Positions 38,701 through 50,700 of a stretch of 64,000 bases of DNA are shown piece by piece. How positions within the stretch are numbered: position 1 is the first letter of the stretch; each line of letters opens with the position of its first letter. A program made the translations under genes and the position numbers. A model generated the notes under the pieces. The model was not told the origin of the DNA and did no database searches. It saw only the letters and a program-made list of their open reading frames with translations. Location of the stretch: positions 7,671,957 to 7,735,956 of the forward strand of contig CM050450.1 in the NCBI GenBank assembly GCA_027563935.2, read 5' to 3'. The stretch comes from Costus lasius (lineage: Eukaryota; Streptophyta; Magnoliopsida; Zingiberales; Costaceae).

Positions 38701-41700
38701 CTACAACCATCATTGGGTTCATGCACAAATGAAAAATTTTATAGAATGAGAGATACGACGTCCCTCAGTAATGAGATTTGTAACTCATTTTTTACTTTTA
38801 AAATCATTACTGTCCAAAAAAATGGGTTTAAAGCAATGTTCACCTCCCAAAAATGGAGTAGTTATAATTTTTCATCCTCAAGGGATGAAAAAGTAGTTAA
38901 AAATATAGTTCTCAATGGAGGATTCTGAGATACTGTGGCTGATATTTTCCCGGTGGTCGATCCTCTTTACGTGGTCTTACATAAAGTAGACAAGGACAAA
39001 AAAGCAATGATGGGCGACTTATATCACATGGTTCATCAATACTAAAAAAATAATCGCAGAGAAATTTGGATCCCGAGGCAACAGATATATTGATATTATA
39101 CGCCATCAGTGGGACACGCAGATGCGTCAAGATATTCATGCGGCTGGTAAGTATTAGAAAAATTTTTAAATTTTATACTAAGTTCTCATAGATGCTCTTT
39201 TTGGTTTACAGCTTATTATCTTAATCTGTCGTACCAATATCGATATAACATAGGGAGTAAGTAAAAATTACTCAATTCATTAAGGAGTGTGATATATCGC
39301 ATAGAGATTGATTCAGATGTAACAGCTGTGGCAATTAACGAAAGTCGTTTGTATCGCAAAGCGGAAATGTCTTTTAGAGATCCAGTAGCACTAGATCTCA
39401 GATACCGCATTGATGCTACTAAGTTCTAATTTTTTAAAGTATATTTCTTTACCATAACAATTGCTAATTAAAATTTTAATTTTACTTTCAGCTAAGTGGT
39501 GGTTACAATTTGGTGCCAAGGCACCAATTTTGCGAAACATGGTTATTCGCATCCTGTCACAATGTGTTTCTTCCGGCGGATGCGAATGCAATTGGTTGAC
39601 CTTCTCTTTGATACACAAAAGTTCGTAATCAATTACCATATCGTCGTCTTGAGAAAATGGTTTACCTGCACTATAATATGCGACTCAGGCTACGTATTTT
39701 ACAAGAAGAAAATGAGAGAGAATCTGAAGTTGCAGACCCATTCGATGAATCATTTATACCCGATGACAGTGTCACCATGATGGAATAGTGGTCAACTCAA
39801 GATAATCAAGACATGGCCCTCGATGAACCTGATGATCCACCTCGGCCTTGTCAATATATTTCTCAGTTAGTAGAAAGCGAAGTTAGAATTAACAGACGAG
39901 CCCAATTGATATACAAGATGATGCTGACGAATGGTGTATAGAAGAGACCGGTCTACGTCCACACAAATCACAACCAGTATAACCGTCTTCCCAAACACAG
40001 TCAAGTGCACTTAGAATACAATTGCGAAGCGGGCTACGACTGCAAAGGGAAAAGACATAGTAGACCCAATAGAAGAAGATGACGAGTCAGAATCAGAGAC
40101 TCAAGATACGGTCGATAGCAATGCCAATAAAGATGACGGTGGTAGTGGGTCAAGTTATATACCTACTACACAACAACAAGCGGAGCCATGGACATAAGAG
40201 GCAGGGTACAATCATTCAACACAAGATGATGATCATGGTCATTGTACAATCGAACCATTACAATATCAAAGGCGAGGCAAGGGTTCAACCACACGAAGTA
40301 AAGATCAAAGCTAAATCTTAGAAGACTATGAGGACATGAGGTTGACATTACCTTCAGAGACAGAGAATGGATCTTCGTGGTCACAACCCAACTATGAATC
40401 TAATATGTATCCATATCCAGTACCTATTCTCATTCCAATTCCAGTGGCAGTGGTTCATACGACTCAAGTTTAACTTGATCAAGCAAGTTTGTTGAATTTA
40501 TGGAGCTCAACCTATCAATACCACATGTCTTGGGAATAATTTCAACTTTGGGCATTACAAAATTACGGGGTGGATCTAAGTCATATAGAGGGAACTAATT
40601 ATAATGATCCATACGGGTCTCGACACTCATTTTGGATGTAACCATCACTTATTGTATTGTTTCCTTATTGTTTAAGACTATATTTTTAATAAAATATTTT
40701 TTTCATTATTAAATTATTATAATTTATTCCAAAAAACTTATTTCTCTTTACAAAAAACCAGTTTTCCCCGATTTACCGCCGGTACCGGACCGATATTGAC
40801 CGGTACGTACCAGTTTGATGCCATACGTACGCTAGACCGGTATTCAAAACCTTGGTCAAAACATTCACTGAAAGCTATTTGTTAAAGCATTTATCAAAAC
40901 GTTTGTGAAAGATGCTTGTTGTCATCATTTATTGAAGATATTCATCTATAATAAATTGATGAAAGAATCTAGTTGAAAATATGTTAGCAAGAATGTTTAA
41001 TTGCAAGGTTTAAAAAATTGGTCCTAAACATGGTCCCAACCGGCCCTAAACATGGTCCCGGTTAGTACTTGTCGGTACATTATATATATAGTTACTTACA
41101 CTAGTACCGACCATGTACCAGAACTAGTCTATGGACTGGTACATACCAAAACCGGCTTGTTCGGATCGATTTTTAAAATAGTGTGTTTAAGTATTGGTAG
41201 TTAAAAGAAGTTATAAATAGAACAAACAAATGAAACAATTTTATTTTTATTCCTATAATGATTTAAATAACTAGTTCTTAGGATAGCATTTAAGTGTTGG
41301 TTAGTTCAACTCATAAGGACTTTTGTTGTTGATAGCAAAGTCTTGGGCTCGAACACCGCTTTCATTAATTACTTAGCCAAAAAAAAATGAATTGAACTTA
41401 GTCTCCTATGTTGTATAAATAGAATAAACCATAGGATTGGATATCCAACCATTCCTATAGTTGGTAAGATCCTACTCATGTTCTAGATAATTTAGTCTAC
41501 TTTGGGTCGGAAGATCATAAGATCGTACGATTGTAGCATCTCAAGATGAAGATGATAATTAGTATAGGGCTTAAGACCGGAGGAATATATGTACTAGCAT
41601 ATCCATCATCCTTTTCTCATCGAGCACTTACCTCCTCTAACTCATAGCCATATTAGTAGTATTGTCGTTTAGATCATCCATCTCCTGGTAAGGTCTAGCA

Positions 41701-44700
41701 ATTTTTGTCTTTAAAGTCATGTCCAATATTTTCATGATTGGTATGTCAACTTAGCAAACATCACAAAACCTCATTTCCATGTAGTAATAGCAATAGGAAT
41801 ATATCTCTATTTCATTTAGTTCATTTAGATATTTTGGGTCTAAATCCAGTGTCTAGTAAGAATGGTAACCGATACTTTGTCACTTTCATTAAGGATCATT
41901 CTCATCCGTGTTGGATCTTCTTGTTGAGTTGTTTTGATCGATACTGGTCACTTTCACTAAGAATCATTCTCGTACGTACTAGGTCTTTCTGTTAAAGAGT
42001 TGTTTTGGAGTGTTTGCTACATTTCAAACCTTTTACGAAGAAATTAAAACATAGGTTGGTATTTCATTGCAAATACTTCATTTGTATAATGTTTTAGAAT
42101 ATAGTCATTTAGAATACTTTTTGTGCATCATGAGTTTGCAGAATAAGTCTTTTTCTAGCTAAGGTTTTAAATGATCCTTAGCTAGATACGTTATTGGAGT
42201 TCAGGAATGAAACAAACTCCTTTATATAGGAAAAAGAAGTCTTTTTTTTTGTCACCAGTTAAGAGCCCTATTCCATTAAACAAAAATTCCGCTGATAACT
42301 TCAAGAGAAACTCTATTCTTTTGTTAAATTTGAGATTGAAGTTATATGAGTTGGACTTGTCTCAAGCTGTTGGCCTTTCTTTTTTCTTCCTTGTTATTTC
42401 TATTGTTATAATCATTCCCTGTTCTTCCTCTTATTTCTTTCTCCCACATGGGCGCCACAACTTCTTACTTCAGTGGATTACATATTCAATAGCTAGGATT
42501 CCTCCAAGGTTCTAAGTGCAAGAGTGAAAAAATAAAAGTATGTCCATCCTCCCATTTCCTGCTTATTTTTCTTAATCTCCAACTAGAACCTGTAAGACAG
42601 TTTTATAAGAGTGCATCAGTTTACCACATTGATGCAAATAGGTTTTCAATCTCGGTCCCTAACAATGTACATATCAAATATATTTAACATATGAATGTTC
42701 CTATTTTCAGTGTACCCACAAGAGAGGTCCATGTCCTGAGCATATATTGGACCGGTTTATACCAAGCTTACTACACATGGACTGAGATTAAAAACATTCA
42801 TGCAGTAGGTAACTACTAACAACTATACATCAGAACTCAAAAGAGAAATCATTCAAGTTTAATCATTTGTTTGTCCTTTTGATGGGTCAATATCTCAACT
42901 ATAAACATGGAAGTGCGAGGTGAATGAGCGGGCTAATTCATAAATTGACAACTGCTGTAGGCCTTTAAAAATCAAATGAAACTGATAATTTGCCACGTTC
43001 ACAATGTATACATATCACCATGTTCTCCAATTCAAAATAGTAATGACCACACTTCAGTAAGATATGTCGTAGCTGTACCAGTGGACTTTATTACGGAAGT
43101 TTATAAGCGTGATTCAATGCCAGAATAACATGTGTATATCATACCTAGATGATGACGTACCAAGTTGAGGAAGAATTCCAACAATTGATTGTGTACCAAC
43201 AAAAGAAATGCCAGCTGTTTCTGTACCTCAGATTTATTCAAAGAGAAAAAAGAGAAACTTTAAATAATATAAGTTAGGTTGAAACCTAATGAAAAATTAA
43301 TATCAAATCATCCAATTGGAAGAAAAATATAGAGGTGAACAGAAAAAACATAATGTTAGAGATATAACACAGAATATTTCATCAAATGTGCTCCTCCATG
43401 AGAGGAAATAAATGAGCTAAAAAGGTGAATCTACAATTTGAGGTCTCAATTCGAACTAGGAAGTAAGCCAAATATACAGCGGTCCAAGCAGTAGGCTAGT
43501 ACATGAATAGATGGACCAACTATATACCAAGGTACATTCAAAAGGATTCTAGCATTTGTAGGGGGGGGGGGGGGGGGGGGGGGGGGGCACTTCAACCCTA
43601 TAGTAGCCCCCTTAAATCTCTCATTTCGTACTTACAGGTCCTCAAACTTAAAAAATCTCTCTACCTTACAAAACCTCTAATTTCATTTTACACTTCAATT
43701 CTCTCTTATCATCATTGTAATGCTCCTTGGATGCATAGTAAAGGCTGATCTGATAGGAGTCTAGTTCTTGACAATGTTTTAAAAACTAGTCTCGTTGGTT
43801 TTTCAATCTGTACCAGTCTAAAAGAGGTCCGGACTGGACAAAGGGGCAGAGCAAAGGGAGAGGAGAAGGAAGGAGGAGAAGAGGAGAGAAAGGAGAAGGA
43901 GAGAAAGAAGGATGCGAGCAAGCGCGGATGCAAGCTCAGGTACCATTTTCTTCTTCCTCGTCTTCTTCGGCTCTGCCTAATTCCACCAGTTTTTGTCCAG
44001 TATGGATTGACTTTTCAAACCTAGGTTCTTGATGGAAAGCAAACTAAATCTTTTATGAGGCTTGGAGTATTTTGCAATGTTAAGTAGCTGTCACCAAGAT
44101 GTTTTACTTGAATGACACCACCCTTTTGAAAATAGTAATTCTATAGATGAAGTCACCAAGGACAAAGACAGCGACTATCCAAGCATTGAGGGCATACACC
44201 TTCAAGTACTTGATTTGGTACAATATGGTATGCTGAATGTTTCACATTATTTTTTATAATTATTAAGTTATTTTTCACAAGTCAATAGATGCATCAGCTC
44301 ACTACTAGCACTTTAAAACTAGCCCATAACATAATTTTAAATATCAATCCAAAATTCTATACTAGCATACAAGTCCACTATTAAACTAGTTCATAACAAT
44401 TTGTGCCAACACATAGTACACTACAAGATTGGACCAGTCTGTACCATGGTTTATTGTTTCGGTCTGTACCAGCTAAAATTTTGGTCTATGTACCGGTCCG
44501 ATGAGCCATCGAGCTCGGATCATGTGTCAGAGCACGGTCAAAGATTCACATAGGCGGGAGCTCGAAGGCGAAAGCAGGAGCGGGAGACAGAAGCGGGGAA
44601 GCTCCTCCTGGAGCTCCCGCCCATAGCGGAAGCGGGGAGTGGAAGCTAGAGCCGGACAGTTTCGTCTGGTTTTTAACTAGTACTGACTAGTTCGTACCGG

Positions 44701-47700
44701 TTCGGTAGCTGACCAAGCTGAGATTCCGATTAAATTTTTAAACCATGGTCTGTACCACCTATAATGGTTGGTACAAACCAATGTTTTAAAAACCAATTCG
44801 TATTGCATTGTCTGAGTGATAAGTACAAGTCCGACCTTGTACCAATATTCATTCAAGATTGATAATATATATATAGACATAATATTTTAATGGTACCGAC
44901 CATTACTGTTAGTACCATGTGTCGGTACATACCAATCCAACAATTGGTCGATACACCAATATGGACCTTGGTAAAGACTAAATTCTTAAATCTATCTAAT
45001 ATGTAGTACTCCAACTCTGAGCTATGCCGATCATGATCATATATCTATGCATACATAACTATTGAGTTTAATATAATACTAGTTCATACAAGTATTTTAA
45101 GCTTTGATAAGCACAATGATACAACGAGCATATATGAGCTTCTTAAATCCATTGATGAGATCTGCCTAAAATACATATGTACAAGTTGTTGAGCAATAAC
45201 ACAAGTTGATCTAACATGATTATTTGCACATTTTCCAAACATCATGTTAATTGCATTGTATTAATATAATGGACATTGGAGAGATGAACAACGTCAAAGT
45301 TAAATGAAGTTTGCTCTAAGATTTGAAAACTTGGTTCGAGATATGGTACCAGTTGGACCAATTCATACTGGATAGAACCGGATGCATTACAATAACAGCA
45401 GAGAAGAAGAAGGGGTACCACACGTGTGTTCTCCTCCTCCTCTTGCTTCTTCTTCTTCTTTCTTCAAGTGGACACATCCACCTCTACTCGCTAGATGCAT
45501 TCTCCTCCTCTTGCATCCGCCTGCCACAAGTAGACAGCAACGGAAGTACAGGCTTCCTTCTTCTTCTCCTTCTTCTTCTCCTTCTTCTTCTTTCATCTTT
45601 TTCTTCTTCTTTCTTCTTTCGCTCCACTGCAACTCCGTGTACTAGTCCTACTCAGACCGGTGCACACCAGTTATATTGCCCAGTGCAGACCAATTTTTAA
45701 AATACTGATTTGCTCAAACTATCATGAGGTACATTTATAACACCCTAGGTGAATGTTCATATGCAAAACTTCATGATGGAAGAAATCCTATGTCCAATGG
45801 CTACAAGGTATGTGATAGTTTATTGCATTAAGTTCTATACTTTCTAAGAATTTCTAACAATGTTCATGAAAAAATGATGGTTCTTCTACAACCTCACCGT
45901 ATTTCCTTTACATATATAGCTCCACTAGTTGTAGCCCATATCTAGTTTCAATCAGTGTTCAAAATTTCAGTCCGTACCGGGCAAAATTTTGGTCCAGTAC
46001 CGGTCCGATGAGCCATCGAGCTCAGAACCTTGGTCGGAGCACGGTACCATGCTCGCGCGCTCGAAGAAGGTGTAGGCGGGAGCTCCCGCTCACGATGGAA
46101 GTGGAGAGGGACTCTGGAGGCGGAGGCGGAAGCAGAAGCGAGAGTGGGAACGAGAGGCGGAGGCAGATGCGGAAGCTAGAGGCGAAGGCAAAGGTGCAGG
46201 TGGATGCTGGAGTTGGAGTAGGAAGCGGAGGCAGAAGCGGGAGTGGGAACGAGAGGCGGAGGCAGAAGCTAGAGGAGAAGGCGAAGGGGCAGGCGGATGC
46301 GGGAGCTGGAGCGGGAAGCTGAGGCGGATGCTGGAGTAGGAGGCGAGGGCGGGAGAGGGAGGCAGAGGCTGGAGCGGGAAGTGGAAGCAAAGCGGGAGGT
46401 GGAAGCGGAAGCTGGATCTCTAGCTGGAGCGGGAGAGGGAAGCGGAGGCGGAGGTTGGAGCTTGAGGCGGAAGTGGAAGGAGGAGATGGAGAGGGAGGAG
46501 AGGCGAAAGCGGAAGCGGGAGGCGGATAGAGAGACTGACGATTTCGTCCAATTTTCACCGTAACCGACCGGTATGTACCGGTCCGGTAGCTCGCCGGCCC
46601 GAGCTACCGAACCGAGACTTTAAACCTTGGTTTCAATAGGATATTTATAGTTAGGGTTTGAGTCAAGAGAGATTTAAAAATTAAATGCATGCGACTTTAT
46701 TTTATCTTCTTAAATTTTGTACTCGTTTTCTTTGATGCCTTCAACTCCTTTCATAAAGAAATTAAAACTTAGATTGATGCAAGGTTTTAAATACTAATCG
46801 TACTAGTGCCTAAGTATGGCCAGCATTTTAATACCTCGGATTAATATTTGCATTTAAATTTTGTGAACTAACAATTCTTTAGAGCATACTAATATTGCCT
46901 TTTGTTCCTTTTGAAAATTCATATCGTGTCATACACTTAACCACTTCGATATATCCTAAGAAAAAGAGTTTCCACACCATAAGAATCAAAAGTTCAAAAC
47001 ATTCTTAATATTACTCATGCTTTACTTTTTCATATGCATGCACCCGTAGGATGATGCTATTCCTACATCTTGTCGCCTTATAAGTAGTGCTCCCACTTTC
47101 ACTTTACACCATAGCAAGGTTTGAAGTATATGTCAATACCGATCAGCAGTTGGACCAGTACATACCGGTCAAAATCCCGATGGAACCGGACAAAGCAACG
47201 GGAGAAAGTGGGAGAAAGATAGAAGAAAGGAAGAAGAAGAAGAGGAAGACCTATCCGCCGCTCGCCCATCGCACTGTATCCGCCACTCACCCGTCGTACT
47301 GCTTACTTGCTCACCAGACGCGACTTGCAAGTGCCTTCTTCCACTCTTTCCTCCCCTCTTCTCCTCCTCCTTCCATCTCCCGCTCGCCGTCTCATTCCTT
47401 CATCAGAACAGTCTAAACTAGAAAAACCAACTGGTTCATATCGGTACTTCAAACCTTACACCATAGTACTAGTTTTGAAAATTTGCATCCTGGTTAGATG
47501 TTCTTTCAAGTTTCAATCATTCTATGGGTTTTTGGATGTATTTTATATGCATTTCTTAGGTCTTACATTTGATAAGATACACCCTTGCTTCATATATTTT
47601 AGGTAACTCTTAAACACCAAAAGGCTAATGATATTTAGATTTATGGATGTCATAGTTCTATCTCTATGGATGTCACCTTCTTTGCCTCCCCCTCATAATA

Positions 47701-50700
47701 TAGGGCTCACCTTCGGTGTTTCTAGCCTATATACAGTTCCTATGCTATTCCACATTATCACATCAACATTACCCACCTTGTGCTCTTCAACGTTTTAAAT
47801 ACTAGTCCAAACCAATATACTAGTCTACTACCAGCCCAGTATGTACCAAAGATAGTAATGGTTAGTACTATTAAGTTATATATTTATATATATTATATAA
47901 ATATATATATGGTATTATCCTTGCACCAGTATGGGTGCAAGGTCATATCAGTATGTATTGATCATATTGGGCAGTATGAACCAGTTTCTAAGAAATTAGT
48001 GCACTCACCTTTGTAAGTTATCGTTGTTGAAAGCATTATTTAAGATTTTATTCTTAATTATTGTCAACTTCCACAAATCTTCCACCCACTCATACCAATT
48101 ATAAGCTCCCTAGCGCACCATGTCTAGCTAAACAAAGTACTAGAGTGTAAACAAACAATCAAAAAAAGAAACAAAAGCCTTGTGCTTGCAAGGCATTTGG
48201 TCATTAGTACTATTTTACCCACAATGCTTCTAATGGCTTGCAGATCCATATACATAGTGAAGTACAATGTTGATAGCCTTTATGACCACATCCCTACAAT
48301 TGTCCGCCCTTAACTTTGCTAGAATGTTTTGTTCTTAGATTACATCAACTTGATACCAAAAGTGCTTTTTGGTATGTTGAGGATGATTTAATTGAGGAAG
48401 CTTATATGGAGCAACTTTAAGGCATGTTGTTTAGGAGGAGATGCTTTGTAAAGTTCATAAAGCCATCTATGGCCTTAGGCCTAAGAGTGTGGTCCATAAT
48501 TTGTTACTGCAATTGGATTTCAGGTAGTAAATCTAATTAATCAGTCTTTATTCATAAAAAACTCATTTGGCATTATTATTCTATTTGTTTATGTGGATAT
48601 ATTTAGTTATGCCAGTGACACCTAAGATATCTCAGATGCTAAGATATTCTCCATGTTCATTTTCTCACTAAAGACCATAGGAAATCTCACTATTTTTGGG
48701 CGGTAAAGTTACTTATTAAAAACAAAATATCTCTATTTCTTAGATAAAGTATACCATGGATATTCTTGAGGAGAATTAACATTACTAGTTAAAATGTGTT
48801 GATATTCAAGGATGCAAAAACTGGTCCGGTACCGACCGGTTTGACCGGTTTGTACTGGTCCGATGGGGGAACGGTCGCGGAGCATAGAGAAATCGATGGT
48901 AAGTGGGAAAAGATATTTTTTTTATTCCGATACCAGTATGGTACCGATACCGACCGGTTTTTCAGTTTGTAATAGTTATTAAAGGAAACCGAGCTGAACC
49001 GAACGGTTTTCATCAAAACCGCCCGGTTAGTTTGACCGGTTTCATCCAAAAAACCAAAAAAAATTTTTAATCACCGACATCACTGTTCACACGTGATGAT
49101 CAGCATAGATCTTAGAAGTTTTATATTAAAATATAATATTTTATATAATATTTTATAATATAAGTTATATTATATTAGGTTAGGTGTGTCAGCAGCATCA
49201 AAATAATGCCACCGACGGTGGCATTATTAGGGTTTAATTATTAGTTAATTATATAATAAGTATAAAAAATTAATTAATTAATAGTTAATCTATTATAATT
49301 AATTAATTAATTAAGGTTTAGGGTTATAAATTCAAATAATCAGCCACCAACATGTTGTCGGTGGCATGATTTCTTCAATAGTAGTTTTTATATTATTTTA
49401 ATTTTTAAAACATGATATTAAAAATGTTCCAAAAAAATCCTATAAATAGGCCTCTTGAAGATCTTTCTTCTCACACCATTCAAATTTTAATATTTGAAAT
49501 TCTTTGAGAGATTTTCTAGCAGGAGTCATCTCTCGCATTCCTTCTCTTTTTCTCTTTTTCTCTTTTAATGGCACCAAAGAGTGAGACTGATCTTGCATAG
49601 CTCCATGCTCGTAAGATGCCGGATAACCAGCACCATTGACAGTGTATTCACTGTCTGAAAATTTTCAAGGGTAGAGGGGCTACTCGTGTAAAGTACCATC
49701 TTGCTGATGGATTTTCTAATGTTGCAAATTGTACCAAAGTGTCGCAAGAGATACGCAAATTGTCTGGGTGAATTTAGATTCGTTCAAGATAACCAAGCAA
49801 CGTAGGGCAGATGATGGAGAGGAATTCGACCGTCGTGCCACAGAGCCCACCGGGTATGATCCTTACCAAGGGAGCTATGATGATGCTACTGACGAAATTC
49901 AGATGGAGGCAACTATGCGTGCGTCTAGGGCACAATTTGCCTACGAAGAAGATGTGCGGTCTGCTTTCACGCGGTTCGCGGAGCGACCATTCTACCAGGG
50001 TGGATCTAGGAATGGGAGCGATATAGAAGGAGGTCCTCAATTGGGCCGTACCAGTAGCATGCGAGGAGGGGCTAGAAGCCATGCAACACCACCATTAGGT
50101 AGAAGAGATATCTCTTTTCTTTTTGGCTTTCGCCAGCATACTGGGGATCCTGATCCTGCCCCCACTGATATTGATCCCAGGGCATTACCCTCCCAATCAA
50201 GTAAGCAGACACGTATAGAAGACATCTACACTAAGTCCAAAAAGGTGGATATCGACAGAGCTATTTCAAAATGATTTCACTTCAATAGGATTCCACTACA
50301 TGCAGCAGCTGATCCATATTATCGTTTCATGGTAGCGAAAATCCAAGATTGTGGGCTACGAATTCAACCCCCAAACCCTTACGAGATTGCTGGACGGTAT
50401 CTCGACGATGAGGTTGACAAGTGCAAAACTTGGATCAAAGGCATGAAACCTCCATGAGGGCCCTTCGGAGTCACGTTAATGTGCGACGCTTGGACAAGAC
50501 CAACAAAGATGAGTATTATTAATTTTCTTATTTACTACAATAGGAAAGTTATTTTTCATAAGTCTGTGGATGCATCCTCTGAATTTCAAAATGCGGCTTA
50601 TATTCGTAGCATTATGCGGAGGGTGATAGAAGAGATCGGTCCGCAATATATCGTGCAGCTAATTACTGATAATGGCAGTAATTTTAAAAGAGCTGCTCAA

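Larger units (their letters stand above)
28412..43144 (-). other. Intron 7 (14.7 kb), with head-to-head hAT elements
   Basis: It contains the Tourist-like element with the ERGIC3 fragment (28526-30108), a MITE (30173), hAT copy 1 (31559-35992, reverse), a dispersed repeat, hAT copy 2 (36642-40854, forward), a MITE (41003) and a copia integrase relic (41720-42150). 30340-31550 and 42160-43140 show nothing recognisable. Confidence 0.75.

Noticed and set aside
43561..43587. G run as a telomeric or centromeric repeat
   Set aside because: It is a plain homopolymer without TTTAGGG-like units or a satellite period.
45323..45700. Leucine/serine-rich frames of 81-125 codons
   Set aside because: They arise from the CTT/TCC tract in a MITE core.
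46022..46558. 178-codon proline-rich open frame, and its purine-strand counterparts
   Set aside because: It is a translation of the GGAGGCGGAAGC-like core of a MITE; no domain, and frames are open on both strands because the tract lacks T and A combinations needed for stops.
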